A stretch of DNA of 28,655 bases from CAYOVG01 sp964407285. GTDB taxonomy: Bacteria; Desulfobacterota; Syntrophobacteria; Syntrophobacterales; Syntrophobacteraceae. Within the stretch, counting starts at the first letter, position 1, and each line of letters begins with the position of its first letter. Location of the stretch: NCBI GenBank assembly GCA_964407285.1, contig CAYOVG010000039.1, positions 1-28,655 of the forward strand. The letters are read 5' to 3'. The position numbers and the translations under genes were made by a program. The notes beneath the pieces are model-generated. The model worked only from the letters and a program-made list of their open reading frames with translations. It made no database searches and was not told the DNA's origin. This document shows, one piece after another, positions 21,003 through 28,655 of this stretch.

Positions 21003-23669
21003 CTAATACCTTTCAAAATCATCATCCTCGCGGTCTTCCCGTGCGCCTCCGCCGAGATCGAGCGAGATCCCCTTTCCCCGCACTCCACTCTCGGGTTGCG
21101 GGAGGGACAGCGTCGGTCCGGATTTTCTCGACGTTCCCGGTTGGTCCTGGCGCCCCGCCCCGGAGGACGGTTTCGAGAGTCTTTTCCGGTTCGATGCGCC
21201 GCTCTTGTAAGCGGCCGCGCCGGCGCCATCGAGTCTGAAAAATGCAACGGTGGAGAGAAGCTGTTCGGCCTGGCTCTGCAACTGAGCGGAAGAAGAGGCC
21301 ATTTCCTCGGCCGCCGCCGCATTTTGCTGCACGACCTGGTCCAGTTGATGAATGGCCTTGTTGATCTGCTCGGCGCCGGTGCTCTGCTCGTTGCTCGCCG
21401 CATTGATTTCCTGCACGAGATCGGCGGTCTTCTGGATGTCGGGGACGATCCTGGCCAGCATCTCGCCCGCGCCTTCGGCCACCTGCACGCTCGATGCGGA
21501 GAGCTTGTTGATCTCCCCCGCGGCGGTCTGGCTGCGCTCGGCGAGCTTTCTCACCTCGGAGGCGACGACCGCGAAGCCTTTCCCGTGCTCTCCCGCCCGC
21601 GCGGCCTCGATAGCCGCGTTGAGGGCCAGCAGGTTGGTCTGGCGGGCAATCTCCTCGATGATGGAGATCTTGCCCGCGATCTCCCGCATGGCCGCCACCG
21701 TCTCGGCCACCGCCTTGCCGCCCTCCCTGGCGTCTTCCGCCGCCTTCAGGGCGATCTTCTCCGTCTGCTGGGCGTTGTCGGAGTTTTGCTTGATGTTGGC
21801 CGTCATCTCCTCCATCGACGCCGACACCTCCTCCACCGACGCCGACTGCTCCGTCGCTCCCTGGGAGAGTTCCTCCGCCCCGGAATTCATCTCCTCGCTG
21901 CCCGCCATGACCTGGCTCGCCACGACATTGATGCTTCCCACCACTTCCGTCAGCCCGCTCACCATGCCCGCCATCGCCTGCATGAGCCTGTCGTTGCGGG
22001 AACGCTCCCGGACTTTGACGGTCAGGTTCCCCGCGGAGATTTCCGACGCCGCGAGCGTCACCTCGTCCATGGCCGCAATCAGGACATTGAGATTACTCTT
22101 TATTTCGTTGAAGTCGCCTTTGTATTCATCCGTAATCTTAGGCGGAATGTCGCCTTTGCTGATCCGGTCGACATAATTGGCGGCTACCCGCAACGGACCG
22201 ATTACGGCGTCGAGAGTGTTGTTGACCCCTTCCACTATCTTGCGGAAGTCCCCGAAGTGCCGGGATGCCTCCGCACGAGTGGCGAGCTTGCCTTCCATTC
22301 CCGCCCTGGCCAGCATGTCGGCGTCGTTGATCAGGTTGTTCACCGCATCGATACAGGTGTTGAGGTTGTTCTTGATCTCGTTGAAGTCCCCCCGGTAGGT
22401 ATCCGTTATCCTGGGCGGTATGTCGCCCTTACTGATCCGGTCCACATAGTTGGCCGCAACCGTGAGCGGTCCGATAACGGCATCGAGCGTTCTGTTGACG
22501 CCTTCGACGATCTTCCGGAAATCCCCGGAATGCCGGGAAGCATCGGCCCGAGTTCCGAGTTTTCCTTCCACCGCGGCTTGCGCCAGGAGGTTGGCGTCAG
22601 CCACCAGGGCGCTCACGTTGTCGATGCAGTTGTTGAGATTATTCTTGATGGCGTTGAAGTCGCCGTTGTAGGAATCGGTGATCTTGGGGGGAATGTCGCC
22701 CTTGCTGATCCGGTCGACATAGCCGGCGGCCACGTTGAGGGGTCCGATGACCGCGTTCAGCGTTTCGTTGACGCCCTCGGCTATTTTGCCGAAGTCACCC
22801 TTGTGTTTGCTGCTGTCGACGCGCGTACCGAGGTCTCCCTCAATCGCCGCATGTGTGAGCGTATTGATGTCGCTCATAACGCTCGATATGTTTTCCACCA
22901 TCTCCTTCATGGCGAGCAGCAACAGGCCGGTCTCGTCCTTGCTGTTCACCCGGATATCCACCCTCAGATCTCCATTGGAAAGCTTGTTGGATATTTCCAC
23001 CGCCTGCGACAGGGGCCGAACGATACCGCGTTTCAGGACGAAGGCCATCATCAGGCTGAGAAGCGTTCCGAAAGCGCCCCCCAGCAGGAGAACCGTGTCG
23101 GTTCTTTTCTCCATTTGAGCGCGAGCTTTGGCGCGCTCTGCGAGGAGCCTATGCTCCTCGTTGGTGATATCGTTGAAATGCCCGCGCATGGAATCCATCA
23201 AGGCTTTGCCCTTCCCCGCCTGGACCATGCTCAGGACTTCGTCCATCGACGCCCTGTCCTCCTTGACCTTGCGGCGCAGATCTATCAGCGGGTCAATTGC
23301 GCCTGCAAGCCATTGCTGTTGCAGTTCACGGATCTTCTTGAGCCGGTCCTGGACGAGTTCGCTGGAAGTCATGCTTTTCGTCTTGTTGAAATGGACTTCG
23401 AAATCCGCTTTCCCCTGTTTGTACGGTTCGAGGAAATCCTCCTTGCCCGTGAGCAGAAAGCCCCGCTCTCCCGACTCGATATTGATCAGGCTTTCCACCA
23501 TGGCGTCGACTTCGAGCATTACATCATAGGTATGGATATTGGCGTCGCCGGCTTCCCCCAGTTCCAGCATACTGAAATAGGCCACCGCAATGATCGCGCC
23601 GAACACGACGATGGTGAAAATAAAACTCAGGTACAACTTCGATCCGATCTTCAGATTCCTCAGACTCAT
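21003..23669 (-). CDS. Methyl-accepting chemotaxis receptor 2 (CHASE3-like, poly-HAMP array, MCP signal)
   Basis: An 888-residue receptor from ATG 23669, chosen for GGGGGG seven bases upstream; the longer GTG reading from 23699 adds ten Gly/Arg residues. Membrane helix 1 (about 12-34) and helix 2 (about 187-208) enclose a CHASE3-like sensor (INIESGERGFLLTGKEDFLEPY). A normal HAMP follows the membrane, then three 91-residue tandem units. Each unit has a GxLGTRxDxSxHxGDFxKI part and a YVDRISKGDIPPxITDxYxGDF part, probably two HAMP modules per unit, and a last HAMP (ISAGNLTVKVRERS) precedes the signalling hairpin. Residues of about 601-772 are encoded by DNA identical to mcp1. The tail ends EDDDFERY, resembling CheR-docking pentapeptides. 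The ligand is unknown. It follows cheA1 by 64 bases. Confidence 0.9.
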   Translation of the reverse strand: MSLRNLKIGSKLYLSFIFTIVVFGAIIAVAYFSMLELGEAGDANIHTYDVMLEVDAMVESLINIESGERGFLLTGKEDFLEPYKQGKADFEVHFNKTKSMTSSELVQDRLKKIRELQQQWLAGAIDPLIDLRRKVKEDRASMDEVLSMVQAGKGKALMDSMRGHFNDITNEEHRLLAERAKARAQMEKRTDTVLLLGGAFGTLLSLMMAFVLKRGIVRPLSQAVEISNKLSNGDLRVDIRVNSKDETGLLLLAMKEMVENISSVMSDINTLTHAAIEGDLGTRVDSSKHKGDFGKIAEGVNETLNAVIGPLNVAAGYVDRISKGDIPPKITDSYNGDFNAIKNNLNNCIDNVSALVADANLLAQAAVEGKLGTRADASRHSGDFRKIVEGVNRTLDAVIGPLTVAANYVDRISKGDIPPRITDTYRGDFNEIKNNLNTCIDAVNNLINDADMLARAGMEGKLATRAEASRHFGDFRKIVEGVNNTLDAVIGPLRVAANYVDRISKGDIPPKITDEYKGDFNEIKSNLNVLIAAMDEVTLAASEISAGNLTVKVRERSRNDRLMQAMAGMVSGLTEVVGSINVVASQVMAGSEEMNSGAEELSQGATEQSASVEEVSASMEEMTANIKQNSDNAQQTEKIALKAAEDAREGGKAVAETVAAMREIAGKISIIEEIARQTNLLALNAAIEAARAGEHGKGFAVVASEVRKLAERSQTAAGEINKLSASSVQVAEGAGEMLARIVPDIQKTADLVQEINAASNEQSTGAEQINKAIHQLDQVVQQNAAAAEEMASSSAQLQSQAEQLLSTVAFFRLDGAGAAAYKSGASNRKRLSKPSSGAGRQDQPGTSRKSGPTLSLPQPESGVRGKGISLDLGGGAREDREDDDFERY
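21352..21869 (-). repeat. 518-bp block identical to 18113-18630
   Basis: Direct repeat partner of the block in mcp1, offset by 3239 bases. Direct orientation means recombination between copies could delete or fuse the receptors, or convert one copy to the other. Confidence 0.95.
22050..22865 (-). repeat. Three tandem 273-bp units encoding the HAMP-like array of receptor 2
   Basis: The codons for the SKGDIPP segment recur with starts at 22149, 22422 and 22695, exactly 273 bases (91 residues) apart. The units differ at many positions, so the expansion is not recent. One comparable unit is present in mcp1 at about 18830-19080. Confidence 0.85.
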
Positions 23670-23733
23670 GGAAACGCCCCCCTTTCTTCCAACTCCCACA
23701 TTACGCCTGTTTAGTCTCTTATCTGGAAATTGG

Positions 23734-26412
23734 TCACATGATCGGGTTCGTCATGGCCATTCCCGCCGGTAGCTCCTCGATTTCCGCATGATGGACAATC
23801 TGAGCAGCGTCCATAATGAGAGCCACGGTTCCGTCCCCAAGGATCGTGGCCCCCGAAAATCCCTTCACATCCCTGTACATTCTTCCCAGGTTTTTTATGA
23901 CGGTCTGATGCTCTCCGATAACCCTGTCCACGACGAACCCGATACGCATGCCGGCCGTCTCTATGACGACAACCTGTTCGATATCGGGCGGCTCCCCCTC
24001 TATTCCGAACTGCTCGCGAAGCCGCACGTACGGAATGATCTCCCCCCTCACATAGGCGAGATGCCGCCCATGGGCCCTCTCCACATCTTCACGGGTCAGC
24101 TCCACGCACTCCTGAACGGCGGAAAGAGGGAGCACGAAAATTCCATCCTCGACCCCGACCAGCAAACCATCGATGATGGCAAGGGTCAGGGGGAGCTTGA
24201 GCGTGATGGTCGTTCCGGCCCCTTTGCGGCTGTCCACATCCACGATGCCCCGAAGCGCCTCGATGCTTCGCTTCACTACATCCATCCCGACCCCGCGGCC
24301 GGATACGTTCGTTACCTTCCTGGCGGTGGAGAATCCGGGGGCGAATATGAGGCCGAAGATATCGCTTTCACTGAGCTCGGCATCCGGCGTCACAAGGCCC
24401 CTCTCCAGCGCCCGGTTCAAAATGGCCTCGCCGTCCAGGCCCGCTCCATCATCCTCGATGCGGATCAGCACGTTGGCCCCCGAGTGCATGGCCGACAGGC
24501 AGACGGTCCCCTGCCTCGGCTTTCCGGACGCCTCCCGCACATCGGGCGGCTCGATCCCGTGGTCCACGCTGTTGCGCACCAGGTGCACCAGCGGGTCGTT
24601 CAACCGCTCGATGACCGTTTTGTCCAGTTCGGTGTCCTCGCCCTCGGTGATGATGACTACATCTTTCGCCAGTTCCCTGGAAAGGTCCCGGACGAGACGT
24701 TTGAATTTATTGAACGTCGTTCCGATGGGCAGCATCCGGATGCTCATGGCGCTGTCGCGAAGTTCCGCCGTGAGCATCTCCACCTCTTCCGCAATGGTGA
24801 GCAGCGCGGAGTTCTCCGTGGACGCGACCATCTGGCTCAGGCGCGCCTGGACCGTGACAAGCTCGCCGACGAGGTTCACCAGGTGATCGAGCTTTTCGGC
24901 GGGCACCCGTATGCTCGACAACGCCTCTTCGTTCTGACGCTTCTCAGCCGTCTGCCGTGAACTCTGTTGCACGGCGAGAGCGGATTTCACATGAGCGGGC
25001 TCCACCACCCCCGATTCAACGAGAATCTCCCCGATGCGCTTCCGGCCTCCGAGGGCGCTTTCTATCTGCTCGGGCGTTGCGTGCCCCCGTTCGACGAGAA
25101 TCTCGCCGAGCTTCTTCCCGGCGGCATCGCCGGAATCCGCATGAGCGGCCTCACCTGTATCGTCGTCCATCTCCACGGCCGTATCCGCGACGCCGGGCGG
25201 GTCCTCCCCGATATCCGGGTCCCCAACGACTTCGATCCGCAGGTCTACGTCATCCTCGATCAGAATGAAAGCATCGCGGATGTCGTTCATGTCCCGGACG
25301 GTCGTAAGGGTAATGTCCCAACTCGTATAGCATTGCTCCGGGTCTATTTCCTCCAGTCCGGGAATGGCGTCCCTCTTCGCCGTGATATCGGCATCTCCGA
25401 GAGACTGCAGATCGTTCAGCACGTAAATCGGGTCGCTCCCCTTGCGCAGAATGTCACTGTGCGGGCGGAAGGAAATCCTGTACGCGTGGACCTCGCCGCC
25501 CGTCCCGTTCGAAGCGGCCCCGAAACCGGACGACGATTCGGACGCCGGGGCGTTCGCGCCATGGGAAGCCGAAACGGCGGACGAGGGCGAAGCATCGACA
25601 ACCGCGCCGGGGGCGGCAGCGGTCTGGACGGGAAACTTCGCGATCTCCCGCGCCGTGATGGGATGGACCTTTTTGCTTCCCAACTCGAACACGCTGTGGA
25701 TGATATCCGGATCGATAATGGTGGCGAAGAGCACGAACAGGGGCAGGCTGTTGGATATGCTGTCGTCCTCGAGCAACCCCACTGCCCCGATGTCCACCTT
25801 GCTTTCCATGATTGCGCCGCAGTCCTGGAGAAGGTTGGCTATGTCGAGCGGCGTCTTCCCCTTGCGATGGACGTCGTGGATGAGGTCGTATTCGATGAGG
25901 TAGATGAATTTGCCCGCCTTGTCCGCCTGGTCGAGATCGAACCGGGAGACCGGAAAGACGCTCCTGCCGTCCGGCAGGCAAATATCGACCATCTCCAATA
26001 GAGTACTTCTCTCCTCGGAGGAAAGACAGGAGCTCGCCAGGTTCACAAGGGCCGCCACATGTTCCGATATGTCCATCGAGTCGCTCGCATCCACCCGGTC
26101 GATCAATTCTCTCAGTCTGTCGAACGACGAAAGGAGAACGTTTACGACATCGGAGGAGGGCAGCATCTCGCCTCCACGGATCATCCCGAGCACGTTTTCT
26201 ATCTTGTGGGCCAGGTCCTTGACGTTCTCCAGTCCCAGGAAACTCGCTCCCCCCTTGATGGAATGCGCGGCGCGGAACACCTTGTTGACCAGTTCCTCGT
26301 CCGCGCCGGCTCCCTCTTTTTCCAGAACCAGGAGATCTTCTTCTATGCTGTCGAGATGCTCTCGCGATTCCTCCACGTACATTTGCAGAGTTTCATCGTC
26401 CTGAATCGACAT
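23734..26412 (-). CDS. cheA: Chemotaxis histidine kinase CheA, paralogue 1
   Basis: This 892-residue kinase has these domains in order: Hpt (1-115) with phospho-His50 in AAHSIKGG; a domain at about 130-275 (FIYLIEYDLIHDVHRKGKTPLDI...VLFATIIDPDII); a P2-like domain at about 318-405 (YRISFRPHSDILRKG...CYTSWDI...LIEDDVDLRIE); two tandem MshEN-like motifs at 434-482 (KLGEILVERG...RIGEILVESG); the dimerisation helix (AEKLDHLVNLVGELV); an ATPase domain with N box LVHLVRNSVDHGIE, DDGAGLD and GRGVGMDVV; and the CheW-like P5 regulatory domain. Its catalytic motifs are intact. The start at ATG 26412 lies nine bases after the cheA2 stop, and GAGGG overlapping that stop region serves as ribosome-binding site, so the two are coupled. 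It probably phosphorylates CheY and CheB. Confidence 0.92.
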   Translation of the reverse strand: MSIQDDETLQMYVEESREHLDSIEEDLLVLEKEGAGADEELVNKVFRAAHSIKGGASFLGLENVKDLAHKIENVLGMIRGGEMLPSSDVVNVLLSSFDRLRELIDRVDASDSMDISEHVAALVNLASSCLSSEERSTLLEMVDICLPDGRSVFPVSRFDLDQADKAGKFIYLIEYDLIHDVHRKGKTPLDIANLLQDCGAIMESKVDIGAVGLLEDDSISNSLPLFVLFATIIDPDIIHSVFELGSKKVHPITAREIAKFPVQTAAAPGAVVDASPSSAVSASHGANAPASESSSGFGAASNGTGGEVHAYRISFRPHSDILRKGSDPIYVLNDLQSLGDADITAKRDAIPGLEEIDPEQCYTSWDITLTTVRDMNDIRDAFILIEDDVDLRIEVVGDPDIGEDPPGVADTAVEMDDDTGEAAHADSGDAAGKKLGEILVERGHATPEQIESALGGRKRIGEILVESGVVEPAHVKSALAVQQSSRQTAEKRQNEEALSSIRVPAEKLDHLVNLVGELVTVQARLSQMVASTENSALLTIAEEVEMLTAELRDSAMSIRMLPIGTTFNKFKRLVRDLSRELAKDVVIITEGEDTELDKTVIERLNDPLVHLVRNSVDHGIEPPDVREASGKPRQGTVCLSAMHSGANVLIRIEDDGAGLDGEAILNRALERGLVTPDAELSESDIFGLIFAPGFSTARKVTNVSGRGVGMDVVKRSIEALRGIVDVDSRKGAGTTITLKLPLTLAIIDGLLVGVEDGIFVLPLSAVQECVELTREDVERAHGRHLAYVRGEIIPYVRLREQFGIEGEPPDIEQVVVIETAGMRIGFVVDRVIGEHQTVIKNLGRMYRDVKGFSGATILGDGTVALIMDAAQIVHHAEIEELPAGMAMTNPIM
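24967..25113 (-). other. Tandem MshEN-like motif in CheA 1
   Basis: Two 24-residue motifs with a one-residue spacer read KLGEILVERG... and RIGEILVESG.... Residues at the Arg1, Gly3, Gly10, Leu21 and Gln24 positions are kept in the second motif; the first has Lys for Arg1 and Arg for Gln24. Confidence 0.55.
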
Positions 26413-26421
26413 ACCAACCCT

Positions 26422-28518
26422 CTATCCCTCGGTAATCTCGGCCAGCCGGCCGACATCCAGAATGAGAGCCACCGACCCGTCTCCCAGGATGGTGGCGCCG
26501 GAAATCCCTTCCACATTTCGGTAAATCTTGCCGAGATTCTTTATGACCGTTTGGTGCTCACCGATGACTTTGTCCACCACGAACCCGACTTTGGCGTTTC
26601 CCACTTCCGTAATGACAATCTGCTCCACGGCAGGAGGGTGTCCATTGATCTCGAAACGTTCCCGGAGGCTTATGTAGGGAACAAGCTCCCCTCGAATGTA
26701 GGTCAGGCGCTTCGCGTTGGATTTCTCGGCATCCGTGCGTTTCAGGTCCACGCATTCCTCCACGGAAGACAGCGGAATCACGTAGTATGAGGCGCCGATC
26801 AGGACCAGGAGCCCGTCGATAATCGCAAGCGTGAGCGGCAGCTTGAGAGAGATGGTCGTTCCAACCCCGAGTCGGCTGCTGATATCTATCGAACCGCGAA
26901 GAGCGTCTATGCTCCGCTTGACCACATCCATTCCGACACCGCGGCCGGAGACGTTGGTAACCTCCTTTGCGGTGGAAAAACCGGGAGCGAAAATGAGGGA
27001 ATAGAGCTCCTTGTCCCCCATCTCGGCATCGGGGGCGATAAGCCCCTTCTGTATCGCCTTCTCGCGGATGGCCTCCGCGTTCAGCCCCGCACCGTCGTCG
27101 GCAATGCGGATCAGCACGTTGGCTCCGGAATGGAACGCGGAAAGATGCACGGTCCCCTGTCTCGGCTTCCCGGCGGCGGCCCTGACATCCGGATGCTCTA
27201 TGCCGTGGTCCAGGCTGTTTCGGATAAGGTGCACGAGAGGGTCGTTCAGCCGTTCGATGACCGTCTTGTCCAGTTCCGTTTCCGCGCCCTCGGTCACAAG
27301 CTCCACCTGCTTTCCCAGGTCCCGGGAGAGGTCCCGGATGAGACGCTTGAACCTGTTGAAGGTCGATCCGATGGGGAGCATGCGGATGCTCATGGTGTTG
27401 TCCCGAAGTTCGGCGGTAAGCCTCTCGACCTCCTCGGAGATGGAAACCAGTTCGGGGTCGGACAGGCTCGAAGCTTTCCGGCCGAGGCGCGCCTGCATCG
27501 TCACCAGCTCCCCTACGAGGTCGACGAGGCAGTCCAGCTTTTCGGCGGGCACCTTGAGCGTCGATACGGCCTCCTCTTTCCGGCGCCTTTGCCGGACCTC
27601 CTGCAGTTGGTGCTGTTCCGCCAGCGCGGCCTCGATCTTTCCCGAATCGACCAGCCCCTCATGGACCAGCAACTCTCCGATGCGCTTCTGCTTGTCGAGC
27701 GCATTCTTCAGCCCTTCGGGCGACACGTCTCCGCGCTCGATGAGTATGTCTCCGAGCCTTTTGATCGAAGAACCGTCAACCGGGCCGTCACCGTCGGGCA
27801 TGTCGATGACGTCGATTTTGATCAGGCAGTCATCCTCGACAAACTGGAAGACATCCCGAATCGCGTCCTCGCCCGCGGCGGTCCCGAGTATCACGTCCCA
27901 GTAGGTGAAGCAGTTCTCCGGGTCCATTTCCGCCAGGTCGGGAATGGTATCCAGCTGGGCCACGATTTTGCATTCACCCAGGGAGCGGAGTTCGTTGAGC
28001 AGCAGAATCGGGTTCGTGCCGGTGGCGAAGAGATTGGGGTTCGGTCGAAACTGGATGCGGTACGTCGTGGTATCATCGACACGCGGGGTGGAAGCGGGAG
28101 GCTTATTCGCCTGTGCGCCCGCGGGAAGACCGGCGTTTGCGGGAATCATTGTTCTGAAGGCGTCGAGGATGGCGTGCGCCTTGCCGTTGTTCGAGTCGGA
28201 TTCGCCGACCCGGCAGATGCCGAGCATGGCGCGAATGTGGTCGCCGGCCTGCAGGGTCAGGTCTATCAATTCTCCGGTGACGGGCAGCTTCCCGTTGCGG
28301 ACCAGGTCGAAGGCCGTTTCCACCTCATGGGTGAAGACGGCGATCTCCTCGAAGCCGAACATCGACCCGGACCCTTTGATGGTGTGGAGGGCGCGAAAGA
28401 TGCGCCCAATAGTATCCATGTCGTCGGGTGACTGATCGAGTTCGAGTAAAGAGGTGTCCAGTTCCGATAGTAACTCGCACGCCTCTTCCCTGTATGTCTC
28501 TCTATAGGTATCCCTCAT
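26422..28518 (-). CDS. cheA: Chemotaxis histidine kinase CheA, paralogue 2
   Basis: A 698-residue kinase paralogous to the adjacent one but without its extra domain between Hpt and P2. It has Hpt (1-110) with phospho-His45 in ALHTIKGSG; a P2-like domain at about 153-240 (YRIQFRPNPNLFATG...CFTYWDVILGT...FVEDDCLIKID); two tandem MshEN-like motifs at 254-302; the dimerisation helix (AEKLDCLVDLVGELV); an ATPase domain with LVHLIRNSLDHGIE, DDGAGLN and GRGVGMDVV; and a CheW-like P5 domain. All kinase motifs are intact. AAAGGA seven bases before ATG 28518 supports the start. It follows the cheY stop by 12 bases. The two kinases share much of their catalytic sequence, so heterodimers are possible. 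Confidence 0.92.
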   Translation of the reverse strand: MRDTYRETYREEACELLSELDTSLLELDQSPDDMDTIGRIFRALHTIKGSGSMFGFEEIAVFTHEVETAFDLVRNGKLPVTGELIDLTLQAGDHIRAMLGICRVGESDSNNGKAHAILDAFRTMIPANAGLPAGAQANKPPASTPRVDDTTTYRIQFRPNPNLFATGTNPILLLNELRSLGECKIVAQLDTIPDLAEMDPENCFTYWDVILGTAAGEDAIRDVFQFVEDDCLIKIDVIDMPDGDGPVDGSSIKRLGDILIERGDVSPEGLKNALDKQKRIGELLVHEGLVDSGKIEAALAEQHQLQEVRQRRRKEEAVSTLKVPAEKLDCLVDLVGELVTMQARLGRKASSLSDPELVSISEEVERLTAELRDNTMSIRMLPIGSTFNRFKRLIRDLSRDLGKQVELVTEGAETELDKTVIERLNDPLVHLIRNSLDHGIEHPDVRAAAGKPRQGTVHLSAFHSGANVLIRIADDGAGLNAEAIREKAIQKGLIAPDAEMGDKELYSLIFAPGFSTAKEVTNVSGRGVGMDVVKRSIDALRGSIDISSRLGVGTTISLKLPLTLAIIDGLLVLIGASYYVIPLSSVEECVDLKRTDAEKSNAKRLTYIRGELVPYISLRERFEINGHPPAVEQIVITEVGNAKVGFVVDKVIGEHQTVIKNLGKIYRNVEGISGATILGDGSVALILDVGRLAEITEG
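27613..27759 (-). other. Tandem MshEN-like motif in CheA 2
   Basis: Two motifs of 24 residues with a one-residue spacer begin RLGDILIERG and RIGELLVHEG and end in DKQ and AEQ. Arg1, Gly3, Gly10, Leu21 and Gln24 are kept in both; the first has Asp where a hydrophobic residue is usual at position 11. Confidence 0.6.
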
Positions 28519-28530
28519 GGGGGCGTCCTT

Positions 28531-28655
28531 TTAACCAAGGACTTTCTTGACCACCGCCAGAAGCTGTTCAGGCTTGAAAGGCTTCACGATCCACCCGGTT
28601 GCCCCCGCGGCCTTGCCTTCCTGTTTTTTTTCCGCTTGAGATTCAGTCTTAAGCA
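28531..28655 (-). CDS. cheY: CheY response regulator, C-terminal part (runs off right edge)
   Basis: The final 40 codons of a receiver end at TAA 28531-28533. The segment LKTESQAEKKQEGKAAGATG followed by WIVKPFKPEQLLAVVKKVLG matches the last two helices of the chemotaxis CheY subgroup, with the conserved Lys in the KPF motif and the switch-region TES just inside the edge. The phosphoacceptor Asp lies outside the window. It is the first visible gene of the cluster and 12 bases upstream of cheA2, so it is presumably the direct phosphorylation partner of these kinases, driving a motor or other output. Confidence 0.9.
   Translation of the reverse strand, partial: LKTESQAEKKQEGKAAGATGWIVKPFKPEQLLAVVKKVLG

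Noticed and set aside
21096..23714. An 872-codon open frame antisense to mcp2, and a 448-codon frame antisense to mcp1 (17884-19230)
   Set aside because: High G+C with strong third-position bias leaves antisense frames open; the products are Arg/His/Asp-rich without any domain, while the sense strand encodes clear receptors.

Overview
The window is a G+C-rich chromosomal segment of a bacterium. A class III polyhydroxyalkanoate (PHA) synthase pair (PhaE + PhaC), CheA kinases with deltaproteobacterial-style extra modules, an Rhs-family protein and ChaN-like lipoproteins together suggest a (former) deltaproteobacterium, perhaps a Syntrophobacter-like syntroph or sulfate reducer. This is inferred from gene content only. 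No rRNA, tRNA, CRISPR array or intact insertion sequence was seen.

Layout. (1) 1-3228, minus strand: the N-terminal part of an Rhs/YD-repeat protein running off the left edge, a TIM-barrel sugar isomerase/epimerase-like protein, and a ChaN-like lipoprotein with a PDZ domain. The gaps hold a dispersed repeat family, partly arranged as a large hairpin. (2) 3229-3772: a gene-free stretch with a degenerate heptanucleotide tandem repeat and a good sigma-70 promoter. (3) 3773-9119, plus strand: a PHA cluster. It has two tandem small phasin-like proteins, a divergent PhaC-like hydrolase with a Cys nucleophile, a terminator-like region, a coiled-coil phasin/PhaE-like protein, PhaE and class III PhaC, and ends in a 40-nt hairpin. 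(4) 9269-10006, minus: a TVP38/DedA-type membrane protein. (5) 10565-13647, plus: an exported M1-like metallopeptidase translationally coupled to a second ChaN-like protein. (6) 13946-28655, minus: a large chemosensory cluster in transcriptional order cheY (partial), cheA2, cheA1, mcp2, mcp1, cheW, a truncated CheR-like gene, cheR, cheB and a single-domain response regulator.

How it works together. The PHA block encodes a two-subunit polymerase (PhaC catalytic, PhaE partner) with several granule-surface helical proteins, and it also holds a second, divergent synthase-like enzyme. The chemosensory block has two membrane receptors with HAMP arrays, one adaptor, two paralogous CheA kinases, methylation enzymes CheR and CheB, and CheY-type outputs. 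No CheZ, CheC or CheD is visible.

The most unusual points are all in the chemosensory block. The two receptors share a 518-bp stretch that is identical base for base, while their flanks have diverged. MCP2 carries a threefold 91-residue tandem repeat that looks like a poly-HAMP array. Both CheAs carry a tandem motif resembling the cyclic-di-GMP-binding MshEN signature. A CheR-like protein has lost its N-terminal domain and its SAM-binding motif and sits directly before the intact CheR. Both receptors end in an aromatic-x-x-aromatic peptide like the CheR-docking tail.
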